Assembly (NCBI RefSeq): GCF_014656375.1
Contig: NZ_BNCH01000007.1
Coordinates: 100,550-164,549 of the forward strand
Direction of reading: 5' to 3'
Source of the DNA: Aliiroseovarius zhejiangensis
Lineage (GTDB): Bacteria > Pseudomonadota > Alphaproteobacteria > Rhodobacterales > Rhodobacteraceae
DNA: 64,000 bases
The position numbers and the translations under genes were made by a program. The notes under the pieces are model-generated. The model made no database searches. It was not told where the DNA came from and worked only from the letters and a program-made list of their open reading frames with translations. Positions 46,639-55,533 of the stretch are shown piece after piece; positions within the stretch are counted from its first letter, which is position 1, and the number at the start of each line of letters is the position of its first letter.

Positions 46639-46791
46639 GAGATGCAAAAGTTTGACCCCTTTGCACCTCCTTCATGACCCAAATTTCGAGACCCGTCAAC
46701 CGCGCAGGGCGTTTCTGCGGGCGGGTATCGTTTGTCCCAACATCAAGGAGTGTCATCGGCGCCGGGTTCCCCGGTGGCTGATGCAAACATC

Positions 46792-47487
46792 ATGACCAAC
46801 TACTTTGACGACGATTTCTATCGTCCGCCGCGGCCGACCACGGCTGGGCTGATGTTCCCTGCGCGGTCCAAGTTGACCGTTCGTGGGTTCACCTTTGCCA
46901 AGCTGCCAGCAGAAGAACATTGGCGGCAGATCATCAGTGCCAGTCAGGGCGAACGCGAAACCTGCCTGCTGTGCCTTGCAATGCCGGATATCTGGAACCT
47001 GCATGATCAGCCGGAAACGGTCTCTTTTGTCGATCACGATGGAAAGCTGCGATCCCATCGTTTCGACTATCTGGCGGAATTCAGAAACGGCAGTCGGGTG
47101 GCCATCGCCGTCAAGCCGATGGAGCGCGCGGAGAAGCTCAATTTCCGGGCAACGCTTCGGGCAATCGAACGGGACTTGCCCCAAGGCTTTGCGGACAAGG
47201 TTGTTCTGGTCACAGAGCGACAACGCCACCGGGTCGAGGTCCAGAATGCCGAGCTTCTGAACTTCTTTCGCCGCTCGCCGGATGACGAGGCGGATCAGGT
47301 CGTTCTCGATCTGGGACGCAGGCTTGCCGGTGAAATGCCAATCCACCAGCTGATCGAGAAATCAGGCCTTGGCGCGCGCGCTTTCAGGGCCGTGTTCCGC
47401 GCGATCTATGCGGGCGTTTTCAACGCGGAAAAGCAGGAGCGGATCACACCAAACACAATCATTTCACCTCGAAAGGAAACCCCATGA
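46792..47487 (+). CDS. tnsA: TnsA-like endonuclease
   Basis: 231 residues taking the ATG at 46792; no good Shine-Dalgarno marks it, and GTG starts at 46750 or 46774 are possible. The core matches TnsA: acidic residue in GERETCLL (E54/E56), QPETVSFVDHDGKLRSHRFDYL (D92) and VAIAVKPMER (K108), i.e. the E-D-(Q/A)VK triad that cuts the 5' strands at transposon ends in Tn7. It overlaps the transposase gene by ATGA. With it, transposition would be cut-and-paste. Confidence 0.78.
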   Translation: MTNYFDDDFYRPPRPTTAGLMFPARSKLTVRGFTFAKLPAEEHWRQIISASQGERETCLLCLAMPDIWNLHDQPETVSFVDHDGKLRSHRFDYLAEFRNGSRVAIAVKPMERAEKLNFRATLRAIERDLPQGFADKVVLVTERQRHRVEVQNAELLNFFRRSPDDEADQVVLDLGRRLAGEMPIHQLIEKSGLGARAFRAVFRAIYAGVFNAEKQERITPNTIISPRKETP

Positions 47488-49652
47488 ACAAGATGAACAT
47501 CCGGCTTGGTATCACGCCTTGCGACGCAGTTGTCGCGGGCGGCGATATCCACACCGTTGAAAAAGTGAACGACCTATTCGTGCAGATCCGAGCGTTGCAC
47601 GGTCATGCAGAACCGCTTTCGCTGACGCATCAGGAGTTGTCCGAGCTTGTCGCGGGGGGCGGCTATGCAATCGAATACGGATACTTCGAAAGCCGTCAAG
47701 TTGCGCGGCGTGCGCGTGCCGGGCGATCGCTGCTGTCGCGGCTGTCGACCAAGTCGCAACTGGAAGCCTTCTGGAAAGAATGCTGGTGCGAAGCGATGCT
47801 TGAGGCGGAACAGGAAGGGAAATTCAACCGTTCCGCCGAACGATGGCCAGCGTTCTTACCCGAGCTGGAAGGACGGGTGACCGAGAAGCTCAAGCTGGGC
47901 TTGAAGCAAGCCAATCCGGGAGCCGCGTTTGATAGCGTGTCCCTGAGGCGATCACCGTGTCGCACATCGGCAATGGCGTGGTTGCGCGACTGGGAAGGCG
48001 TCAAGGATCCGATGGTCTTCGTCAAGAAATCGATCTTCAACGGGTCGAACGCAAAGCGCGTGAGCGCTGAGGTTGAGGCGATTATTCAGCGCAACCTTCA
48101 AGACTACCTGCACCCGAACCAAATTCTTCCCAGCCATGTTCTGGATGCCGTCAATGCGGAGGTCCGGGAGAAAAACCGGGTGCGTGCGCTGTCAGGCGAT
48201 CCACCGCTTGGAGAGGTCTCGAAGAGCACGATCGAACGCCGGATCAATGAGTTGGACAGATTTGAAGTTCTCGCCGCGCGCAAGGGCGTTGCCTTTGCGA
48301 AGAACAAGCTTGGCGCGCATGGAAGCGGCGTGAAGGTTGAGGCGCCGCTGCACCGAGTGGAAATGGATGAATGGGAGATCGACCTGATGGCGATCCTCAA
48401 GTCGGCCAACATCGACATCACGTCGGGCAGCCTTCGCGATATCGAGACGGGTCGGTATTGGGTCTGCGTGGCCTTTGATACGGCAAGCCGCAGTATCCTG
48501 GGGCTGAAACTGTCGCGCAAACCATCGTCCGGTGAGGCCAAGGCCGTGCTGTGGATGGCCATGCGGGACAAGACTGACCTTGCCCGTCGGCTTGGGTGCA
48601 AAGCGGATTGGCGGCAACACGGCCATATCTATCATGTGACCGTCGATAATGGTCCGGCTTTTGTGAACGCTGAATTTAAGGCAGCACTGTCGGATCTGAG
48701 TATTGACTACTCGGTTCTTCCAGCAGGTGTTCCAAAGCTGCGGGGGCGCGTTGAGCGGGTCTTCCGTTCGGTGGCAACACAGCTCATGCCTTTGCTGACA
48801 GGACGGACACATTCAAATCCTCAGGAGCGGGGCGACTATCCATCGCAGGACTATGCCGTTCACACGGCGGAAAGCATTGTTGAGCTTTTGGTACGGTTTA
48901 CCGTTGATCGGTATCACAACCGCAAACACCGAGCGCTTGATTGGGCGACACCGAACATTGTTTGGGAGCGCCTCAACGGGAAGTTCGGTTGGTCGCCTGC
49001 CCTCAACAATCACAAGCTGCGCCACATCCTCGGCGTCGCGCTAAGCCGTGAAACAGGCCGGCACGGTGTTTTGGTGGGGGGCGTGAACTATCATTCGGAA
49101 CGGCTTGCCAAACATTTCCTGAAGTTCGGGCCTCAAACGGTCGATGTGCGGATTGATCCGGAAGACATGGGGCACATCTCGGTCTGGTTCGACGGGGGTG
49201 AAGACGCGGGCTGGGCGAGTTTGAAAGCCCAAATTCCCAATCTGGAAGGTGTGTCCTTCGCCGCTTGGGAACAGGTGATCTTTGATCTGCGCCAGACCAA
49301 CCGCAATGCTGCTGGCTTGACCCAAGGCATTGTTGATCGCGCGATCAAACGCATCAAGGAGATCGACGCCGAGCAACGTGCCATGCGGCAACTGGGGCCT
49401 GTTGCCCTGACCACCGATCAAATCAAACGCGCCGAGCGGGAAACCTTCTGGGGGCTGTCTTTGGGGCTCGATCCCGAACGTCAGGTGACGACAGAGGATG
49501 AGAGCGAAGGCACTTTGGGCGGCTTGCTTTCCGAGGAAATCAAGCATGACCCGGCGTCCCAGCCAGAAGACCAGCCGCTTCAGCGCGACGAGGAGGCGCC
49601 CGAAGAATTCTGGAAGTTCAGCGACGAGGAGGAGGGTGATGACGATGCGTGA
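47484..49652 (+). CDS. tniA: DDE transposase, TniA/TnsB type
   Basis: 722 residues. N-terminal DNA-binding region, then an integrase-core catalytic domain with D295 (RVEMDEWEID), D388 (VTVDNGPAF) and E424 (RGRVERVFRS), giving the D-D-35-E spacing, then a Mu-C-terminal beta-barrel-like region and an acidic tail (DEEEGDDDA). It cuts and joins the 3' ends of the element. It starts by ATGA overlap with tnsA and its tail coding region overlaps the ATPase start. Confidence 0.92.
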   Translation: MNKMNIRLGITPCDAVVAGGDIHTVEKVNDLFVQIRALHGHAEPLSLTHQELSELVAGGGYAIEYGYFESRQVARRARAGRSLLSRLSTKSQLEAFWKECWCEAMLEAEQEGKFNRSAERWPAFLPELEGRVTEKLKLGLKQANPGAAFDSVSLRRSPCRTSAMAWLRDWEGVKDPMVFVKKSIFNGSNAKRVSAEVEAIIQRNLQDYLHPNQILPSHVLDAVNAEVREKNRVRALSGDPPLGEVSKSTIERRINELDRFEVLAARKGVAFAKNKLGAHGSGVKVEAPLHRVEMDEWEIDLMAILKSANIDITSGSLRDIETGRYWVCVAFDTASRSILGLKLSRKPSSGEAKAVLWMAMRDKTDLARRLGCKADWRQHGHIYHVTVDNGPAFVNAEFKAALSDLSIDYSVLPAGVPKLRGRVERVFRSVATQLMPLLTGRTHSNPQERGDYPSQDYAVHTAESIVELLVRFTVDRYHNRKHRALDWATPNIVWERLNGKFGWSPALNNHKLRHILGVALSRETGRHGVLVGGVNYHSERLAKHFLKFGPQTVDVRIDPEDMGHISVWFDGGEDAGWASLKAQIPNLEGVSFAAWEQVIFDLRQTNRNAAGLTQGIVDRAIKRIKEIDAEQRAMRQLGPVALTTDQIKRAERETFWGLSLGLDPERQVTTEDESEGTLGGLLSEEIKHDPASQPEDQPLQRDEEAPEEFWKFSDEEEGDDDA

Positions 49653-50613
49653 CCCCAAGATCCGGCAGATCATCCAGAATGTCCGCGCCGCTTATGCGCC
49701 AACGCCGGCCTACAAAAAGCTCGAAGAACATTTTCAGTCCCTGCTTGAACAACGGCGCGCCGATATGGCGGACGGTGTCAGAAGCAATGTGCGCGGTATC
49801 GTATTGGTCGGGCAGTCTGGCAGCGGGAAAACCACGGCCATTCGCGAGCTGGTTCGGCAAAACGCCCATCTGCTCGCGACCGATGCGGACAAGGAACACT
49901 GCGAGTTCATAAGCCTGCAGGTGCCAAGCCCCGCGACCATGAAATTCGTGGGCTCAGCAACGCTGCGCGCGCTTGGTTACCCCTTGTCCGGCGACAAGCA
50001 GGGCTCGGTGATCTGGGACCAGGTGAAGGTTCAGCTCAAGCTGCGGCGCACGCTCTTCTTGCATCTCGATGAGGCGCAGGACCTTGCACGCTATCAGACC
50101 GACAAGGAGCGACAATCCGTGGTCAACACGCTGAAATCCCTGATGGAGAACTCGCATTGGCCGACCGGGGTGATCCTGACCGGGATGCCGGACCTGAAGC
50201 GGATCGTGAACCAGGATCCCCAGCTGGCGCGCAGGCTTTTCCCGGTTGAGATTGACCGTCTGCACGCAGTCAAACATGTCGCGCCGGTCCTCGATCTTAT
50301 AAAGAACTATGCGCGACGGGGCCAAATAAAGGTCTCCGACGGTTTGCTGACCGAGCAATTCGCGCAGCGCCTGATGCATGCTGCGGATTACGAGTTCGGC
50401 CTGATGGTCGAGATCGCTGTTCAGGCAGTGGCCAAGGCATTGCTGCAGGGCGGTGTGGGGGCAACGCTCGCGCACAGGTGTTTTGCCGATGTGTACCATG
50501 ATCGAAGCGCTGCGGTGGATGCGCTGAACCCGTTCCTGGCGGCGGATTTCGTTCGGATCAATCCGCGAAGCATCTTTGATCGCCGCTATGATGATGACGA
50601 GGACCCGCAATGA
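49645..50613 (+). CDS. tniB: TniB/TnsC-type AAA ATPase
   Basis: 322 residues from the ATG at 49645, with GGAGGG 8 bp upstream (an ATG at 49639 is too close to it). Walker A GQSGSGKTT (residues 56-64) and Walker B LFLHLDEAQD (D142, E143), sensor ILTGMPDL, and a C-terminal lid region. It is the regulator that joins target selection to the transposase. The start lies within the end of tniA and the stop overlaps tniQ by ATGA. Confidence 0.92.
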   Translation: MRDPKIRQIIQNVRAAYAPTPAYKKLEEHFQSLLEQRRADMADGVRSNVRGIVLVGQSGSGKTTAIRELVRQNAHLLATDADKEHCEFISLQVPSPATMKFVGSATLRALGYPLSGDKQGSVIWDQVKVQLKLRRTLFLHLDEAQDLARYQTDKERQSVVNTLKSLMENSHWPTGVILTGMPDLKRIVNQDPQLARRLFPVEIDRLHAVKHVAPVLDLIKNYARRGQIKVSDGLLTEQFAQRLMHAADYEFGLMVEIAVQAVAKALLQGGVGATLAHRCFADVYHDRSAAVDALNPFLAADFVRINPRSIFDRRYDDDEDPQ

Positions 50614-52448
50614 ACGCGCCCCTTGTCCTGGCGCTCCCCCTCATCGAGGGGGAGACGCCCTATGGCTATGTCAGCCGCAATGCGCAACGCCATCACACCA
50701 CGCCTCGGGATTTCTGCACAGATATGGGGATGCGCTGGCCATTCTTGTGCTCGGCGCATCCCGATCAACTCGAACGGCTGTCCTGGATCACGGGGGCGCC
50801 CCTGGAAACTCTGACCCGCTGGTCGGCCCCGAAATCCGACATCGGCCGCTACCGCGTGGGGCAGGCCTTCTCGACCACGGGCGCGTTTCGCCGGACCGCG
50901 ACCCGCCTGTGCCCGCGCTGCGTCGTATCTGCGCTTGAGGCGCGCGGCCCGGCCGGGGTGGTTCAGATGCTGGAATGGTCGGTGCTGGCGCTCTATCGCT
51001 GCCCCAGGCATGGATGCGCGCTCATCACCTTGCCGCCTGCGAAAAACTCACATGCGACCTATGATTTCGCGGGGCAGGTGCTGCGGCACGCGGAACTGCT
51101 GCGCCGTGCGCGTTGCCGTGCGACGCCGATTGCCGGGACCCGCTATGAGGCCTATGTCAGGCGGCGTATCTGGGAGGGGCCGCAAGACGATTGGCTTCGC
51201 ACCTGGGATCTGACCCACATCCATCGCGCCAGTTTCACTCTGGGCGCGGCGCTCAACACGGAAGTATCCGCCTCTTTGCTACACATGCCTGCGGCGGAGC
51301 AGAGTGCATTGTGCGATACGGGGTTCGCGGCTCTTTCCGGGGGCCCCGATGCCTATCGCAGCGCGTTGGAAAAACTGCGCGCGCAGAGCCGATTTGAGCG
51401 GCCCTATTACAGCGCGGATATGGGCCCTTTCTATCATTGGCTGCGCGAGGCCTATGCCGACGCGGCACTGCATGAGCTGACAGATGTCACGCGCCAGCAT
51501 GTCTTTGCGACCTATCCGACGCCGATGGACAAGGAGGTGTTCGGGAAGAAGCCGGACAAGGAGATCTGGCTCACGATGGAGGATGCGCGCAAACGCTCGG
51601 GCTTTGGCGCGGTGTTTCTCAAGCGCCTGCTTGGCCATATGCAAGGCGTGCCGGAAGGCGAGGCGCTCAAGCGGACGGATGTGCATGTGGACGAGGTTGC
51701 GCAGGCCAGGGCCTATTGGAACTCGCTCATCAATCTCAAGGACGCGGCCGGGCTGTTGGGGATCCTTCCCCAACAGGTCAAAGCCCTGCAGAACCGCGAT
51801 GTGTTGTCGACGGTCAGGATCACGTCGTCCCTGCGCTACTTGCTGCGCGACGAGGTGAAGGCGCTGCTGGCCCAACTCGACGCCTTGCCGGAATGGCTGC
51901 CCGGAAAATCTGTGATGCCACTCAAGGCGTTTTGCCGGACCAAGGGGGTGCCTTTGGCGCAGGTGATTGATCTGTGGGCCCAAGGCGATCTGGACGGAAA
52001 ACTGTGTCGCGGCGACGGGGCGGGGCTGCAAGCGATGGAGGTGGATTGGGACGCGCTATGCGGCAAAAGCCTTCTCCAACTCGACCGCGACCTGATGCTG
52101 CCGGAAACGGCCAGCTATCTCAAGATCGGCTTGGGATCGATCCGCCATCTGCGAGATCACGGGTACCTGTGCCAGGTCCAGCGGCGCAACCCCGACACCA
52201 ATCACCGAAAGAGCTACATCTCCCGGGCCAGCATCGCAGGGTTCGAGGCGACCTATGTCACCTTGGGCCAATTGGCGGCCCTCGGGAATATTGCCCCGAT
52301 CCACCTGGCCCGCCGCTTGGACCGGGAGCTTGTCCGGCCGCTGTCTTGCGGCGGCAAGCTTGTGCGGGTGTATAAGCGCGGCGACGTCTTGCCCGGCGAA
52401 CAGGGGCCGCAAATGCAACATCATCACAAGGAGCGAGAAGACGCATGA
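50610..52448 (+). CDS. tniQ: TniQ-family target-selection protein
   Basis: 612 residues. N-terminal TniQ domain: EGETPYGYVSRNAQRHH, then CPRCVVSALEARG and YRCPRHGCALITLP with the paired Cys/His zinc-binding pattern. The rest (residues ~250-612) has several HTH-like helical segments (KDAAGLLGILPQQVKALQNRD, ETASYLKIGLGSIRHLRDHG), as in TnsD-type proteins that bind a fixed attachment site. CRISPR-associated TniQ proteins are shorter (~400 aa). This length favours direct DNA targeting. Overlaps upstream and downstream genes by ATGA. Confidence 0.88.
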   Translation: MNAPLVLALPLIEGETPYGYVSRNAQRHHTTPRDFCTDMGMRWPFLCSAHPDQLERLSWITGAPLETLTRWSAPKSDIGRYRVGQAFSTTGAFRRTATRLCPRCVVSALEARGPAGVVQMLEWSVLALYRCPRHGCALITLPPAKNSHATYDFAGQVLRHAELLRRARCRATPIAGTRYEAYVRRRIWEGPQDDWLRTWDLTHIHRASFTLGAALNTEVSASLLHMPAAEQSALCDTGFAALSGGPDAYRSALEKLRAQSRFERPYYSADMGPFYHWLREAYADAALHELTDVTRQHVFATYPTPMDKEVFGKKPDKEIWLTMEDARKRSGFGAVFLKRLLGHMQGVPEGEALKRTDVHVDEVAQARAYWNSLINLKDAAGLLGILPQQVKALQNRDVLSTVRITSSLRYLLRDEVKALLAQLDALPEWLPGKSVMPLKAFCRTKGVPLAQVIDLWAQGDLDGKLCRGDGAGLQAMEVDWDALCGKSLLQLDRDLMLPETASYLKIGLGSIRHLRDHGYLCQVQRRNPDTNHRKSYISRASIAGFEATYVTLGQLAALGNIAPIHLARRLDRELVRPLSCGGKLVRVYKRGDVLPGEQGPQMQHHHKEREDA

Positions 52449-52642
52449 GACAGAAAATGAGGGATGATCACCTTGCCAGGGATATATCGGCGCAACTGAA
52501 ACTGATCTCTGATGCCTATGCGACGGGCGCGGCGTCCGAGATCGACCAGGCACTTGTCCGCGTGGTGGAGATCAGGCGGATGGAGAAGACCGGATTGCAG
52601 GATCTGCTGGAGGATTGTTCGGCGCCGGATGATGCGGAGTGA
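52445..52642 (+). CDS. Small ORF at the end of the tniQ operon
   Basis: 65 residues, ATGA overlap with tniQ. Predicted helical, with acidic and basic residues mixed (LKLISDAYATGAASEIDQAL); no family recognised. The coupling suggests a real gene of the transposition operon, possibly an accessory factor. Confidence 0.55.
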   Translation: MRQKMRDDHLARDISAQLKLISDAYATGAASEIDQALVRVVEIRRMEKTGLQDLLEDCSAPDDAE

Positions 52643-52857
52643 TGCAACCAGAGGGCGGTTCACATAACACCCCTTCCGCGACGTTCACGCTTCGTTACGA
52701 TGCGGTCGATCATCCGGTGGTTGCGACAAACTGCCATTCGAGACGCGCCTCGGCGAAGACCGCAATGCGGGACAAAGCGACCGTCGGCTTCGTCGAGGCC
52801 AACGGCGGAAAAACAACGATTCTTCGGGTTCCACTTCATGAATGCGATTAGGCACTG

Positions 52858-54072
52858 TCATCGGCACGCAGATGCATATCCGGCAACCTGGTCTTTGAGT
52901 AAGAAATATCCATTCGTCGCAGCGATCAGCAGCTCTGCCCGATCGGTCAGGTATACTGAGTTGTTCGAAAAAAAATACTTGGGGACATCGACCTGTGCAC
53001 CCCAAATACCAAGCTCTTCTCCGGAGGTCCTGTCGAACGCCCTCATTGTACCATTGCCGATAGCAACGTAGGCATCCGATGCGGGGAGATACACCGCAAC
53101 AAATCGAGAACGCTTGATCTTTGTTTGACCGGGACCGGGTACCGATAGTTCGTGCCTACCACCAACGCCCTTGAAATTCGCGAGCTGGTCTGGGTTCACT
53201 CCGGATAAGCCCTTGTCGGAAAACGCATCAAAGTCGTTTAGGACATTCCGGCGTTCCTGTCCCTTCGCAGGAACCCAGATCCCGCCCTCCAGTTCGAGCC
53301 GCACCAGAAAACGCCCCCTGAAAGGGCCATACGCTTCCTCCATGTCAATCAGTATTCGATACGGATCAGAAAGCAGGATCGCATCGTTGATAAAAACCCA
53401 ATCCTTCGGTTCGAATGTTCCAAGATCATGGATGTTTCGGCTGGCGTCGATCAAATAAACTTTGTTTTCAACCTCAGTACCGAGCAATGTCATATTGATC
53501 TCGGGAAAATCAATGACTTTGGTGACCCATTCATCAATACCTTCGACATGGCTTATCGCGTCATCCTGAAGCGTATAGACATCGGCACCGGGTGGAATCT
53601 TGGAGCCACCGCGGGTAACCAGAAGCGCGTTCATGGGGGTTGACCAGCCCACCGTTCGAACCGCCGCTTCGTTTGGAAATTCCTGGATGAGCATTCGGGC
53701 GAACTCTCCCGTCGTCGGGTTTTGTCGCCAAAATTCCCGTTCCCCGAGGAAGCCAAACACTCCTATGCGTTCGCCGTTTCTTGTTTCGTGAATATCGTCC
53801 ACTTCCGTGATTTTTGGGTGATCTCCCTCCAAAGGCACGAATATGTTGCCACGAACGAACCCGATTATTGTGTTTTTCACTATCGAATCGCCAAGGGAGA
53901 CAATGGTGTTGTCTGCGACTTCAGATATCGCAACATTATGAATTTTGAACGGGGCGGTTGGTTGCTCGGCCTGGAACACGAGTGGTTCGACGCAAAGGTG
54001 CCGGTCACTCTGATCGGCCCATACTGGTGAGTGCGCAATAGCCACGATAAGTGCGAAAAAACTTAGACGCAT
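52858..54072 (-). CDS. Exported protein of unknown function
   Basis: 404 residues from the ATG at 54072 (an upstream start at 54087 is possible). Signal peptide FFALIVAIAHSPVWA. The body alternates strands with repeated motifs of the kind ..PSPATDAY/..DRTSGEELGIWG and ..DRAELLIAATNGYFLL, suggesting a beta-propeller. No catalytic motif recognised. It runs opposite to the transposition operon, and the 215 bp between them (52643-52857) hold no supported gene. Confidence 0.7.
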   Translation of the reverse strand: MRLSFFALIVAIAHSPVWADQSDRHLCVEPLVFQAEQPTAPFKIHNVAISEVADNTIVSLGDSIVKNTIIGFVRGNIFVPLEGDHPKITEVDDIHETRNGERIGVFGFLGEREFWRQNPTTGEFARMLIQEFPNEAAVRTVGWSTPMNALLVTRGGSKIPPGADVYTLQDDAISHVEGIDEWVTKVIDFPEINMTLLGTEVENKVYLIDASRNIHDLGTFEPKDWVFINDAILLSDPYRILIDMEEAYGPFRGRFLVRLELEGGIWVPAKGQERRNVLNDFDAFSDKGLSGVNPDQLANFKGVGGRHELSVPGPGQTKIKRSRFVAVYLPASDAYVAIGNGTMRAFDRTSGEELGIWGAQVDVPKYFFSNNSVYLTDRAELLIAATNGYFLLKDQVAGYASACR

Positions 54073-54522
54073 AAAATTGCCTTCCAATATCTAATTCCCT
54101 TTTTTGAAGATACTGTGCTCAAGCACCTGTTAGCAACGCGTCAGTACCTTCGCCGATCAACACGATCTGCGGACATTCGCACGTACTGCAGCATCCGGTA
54201 GAAAGGGCTCTTTTGACACCTTCGCTGCGATCTGAACGAACGGCTGTTACCAGCCATTCGCGGCTCGATGAGCGAATGTCCCCTTCCAGAGGAAATCCAT
54301 AGGGTGTCATTTCGCCCTAGCCTGCAAATGACCCCAGATAGCTGAGGGGTGCGCGCTCGTAAATTCGGTTCGTGTCATCACTGGTTTTGCCATGTGTCTG
54401 TCAATATTCTGCCGCCTTCACTGGTTAGCAAACGAATGTAGCGTTTTTCCGGCTGAGGGGGAGGGTCGACTCCCGCTAGGGTCGAGTAAAACATCATACG
54501 GAATATTTTGAGGGAGAGCGAA
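54073..54522. other. 450 bp without a supported gene
   Basis: Contains a segment (54307) related to 39247: TGTCATTTCGCCC followed by a GCAAA-GACCC pattern, in direct orientation. The rest looks like eroded intergenic sequence with many TTCGC-rich remnants. The promoter of the following small-protein operon should lie in its right part. Confidence 0.4.
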
Positions 54523-54861
54523 TTGAACGGATCATCATTTATCATACCAATAGCATTTGCGTGCCTTTCCGTCCCGGCGCATGCGCAGGTTATTCCTCGT
54601 TACAATGTCGAAGTTTACTGCCAGCAGGTCGCAGACGTAAGCGGCGGGTCCACCATGATCTTCAATGGCTGCATGGACATGGAACAACAAGCCTACAACG
54701 CCCTGAACCCAGAGTGGGTACAACTGACCGGAAACTCTCGTAACTACTGCGCCGAAGTAGCAAAAGTTAGCGGTGGTTCATACAGCATCCTGAAAGGCTG
54801 CATTGACATGGAAACCAATGCGGCCAATGCAACACGTTCTTTCGAATTCCGAGCATCATGA
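54523..54861 (+). CDS. Small exported protein with a duplicated Cys motif
   Basis: 112 residues from a TTG with GGGAG 6-7 bp upstream. Signal peptide IPIAFACLSVPAHAQ. The mature part repeats one unit twice: YCQQVADVSGGSTMIFNGCMD and YCAEVAKVSGGSYSILKGCI (split here for length), i.e. C-x4-V/A-x-VSGGS-x-I-x2-GC-x-DME-x2-A-x-NA. The two units suggest two small disulfide-bonded domains. Unknown family. ATGA overlap with the next exported protein. Confidence 0.7.
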   Translation: MNGSSFIIPIAFACLSVPAHAQVIPRYNVEVYCQQVADVSGGSTMIFNGCMDMEQQAYNALNPEWVQLTGNSRNYCAEVAKVSGGSYSILKGCIDMETNAANATRSFEFRAS

Positions 54862-55310
54862 AACTACACCTCACAATTCTCGCCAGTGCCTTCGGCGCTA
54901 TTCTTTCAATCCCGGCCCATGCCGATTTCATTGACACGCGTTGGTCGGTCGTCGGCTTCACCGGCGAAGCATGGTTCATCAACAAGCAAAGCGTCATTGA
55001 CCAGTCGCAGACATTCAATCGTGGCTATGCGAAAGGCGTGTTCTACAATTGCGAATACGCTGGGCAGTCTTCGACATATACCCGGTATGAGAACGACGCT
55101 TTTTTCACCAATCCTGAGTTTGAGCTGTTCCTGCCGTTGCGCGAGGAAATGACTATGAGCAGCGAAGCTCTATTTGTGCATCGGATCACTTGCGAAGGTA
55201 ACGGCAATCCGGCCCAGCGGCGCGCGATGTATCCATTTGTCACGAACGAAGCGCGAAAATCCGCGTGGTATCTTTTCGAAGGTGGGGTGTTCTCGCTCTT
55301 CAATCCGTGA
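54858..55310 (+). CDS. Exported protein, partner of the Cys-repeat protein
   Basis: 150 residues with signal peptide SAFGAILSIPAHA. The body contains VVGFTGEAWFINKQSVID and two cysteines (YNCEYAG, RITCEGNG). No family recognised. Translationally coupled to the preceding small Cys-repeat protein, so the two are likely secreted together. Confidence 0.65.
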   Translation: MKLHLTILASAFGAILSIPAHADFIDTRWSVVGFTGEAWFINKQSVIDQSQTFNRGYAKGVFYNCEYAGQSSTYTRYENDAFFTNPEFELFLPLREEMTMSSEALFVHRITCEGNGNPAQRRAMYPFVTNEARKSAWYLFEGGVFSLFNP

Positions 55311-55322
55311 TCCAAGAATGCC

Positions 55323-55505
55323 GTGGAAGAGACTGCGTTTCTGACGGGGTTGGGTATCGTTGTCGGCCTGACTATTGCGGGCATGATCTTTGCTACCATC
55401 ACGCCGCAGATCTGCGTTTGGTTTGGTCTGGCCTTCCTTTTGGTGCCACTGGTCGCGGTGTTAAAGCCTCCGAGGCTGCTGCCGCTCCTTTGTAATTTAT
55501 TGTGA
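55323..55505 (+). CDS. Small membrane protein
   Basis: 60 residues from a GTG, 12 bp after the preceding stop. Two hydrophobic helices (GLGIVVGLTIAGMIFATI and CVWFGLAFLLVPLVAVL) with a short linker. No family recognised. Its operon position gives moderate support. Confidence 0.45.
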   Translation: MEETAFLTGLGIVVGLTIAGMIFATITPQICVWFGLAFLLVPLVAVLKPPRLLPLLCNLL

Positions 55506-55533
55506 ATCTGATTAGAATCTGGAGCGCATAGAA

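Larger units (their letters stand above)
45487..52642 (+). mobile_element. Tn7-like transposon core (TnsA-TniA-TniB-TniQ type); ends not located
   Basis: Contains, in order, an HTH gene, a Ner-like regulator, a TnsA-like endonuclease, a DDE transposase, an AAA ATPase, TniQ and a small ORF; the last five overlap by 4-8 bp. I did not find convincing terminal inverted repeats, so the boundaries given are those of the core genes. Cargo may extend left (nuclease pair) and right (exported proteins). Confidence 0.75.

Noticed and set aside
52639..52851. 70-codon frame after the tniQ operon
   Set aside because: Runs through eroded intergenic sequence of the type seen elsewhere in the window; no ribosome-binding site.
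45000..53000. CRISPR array or Cascade genes next to the Tn7-like operon
   Set aside because: No regularly spaced direct repeats of 25-37 bp and no Cas-like proteins are visible in the window.
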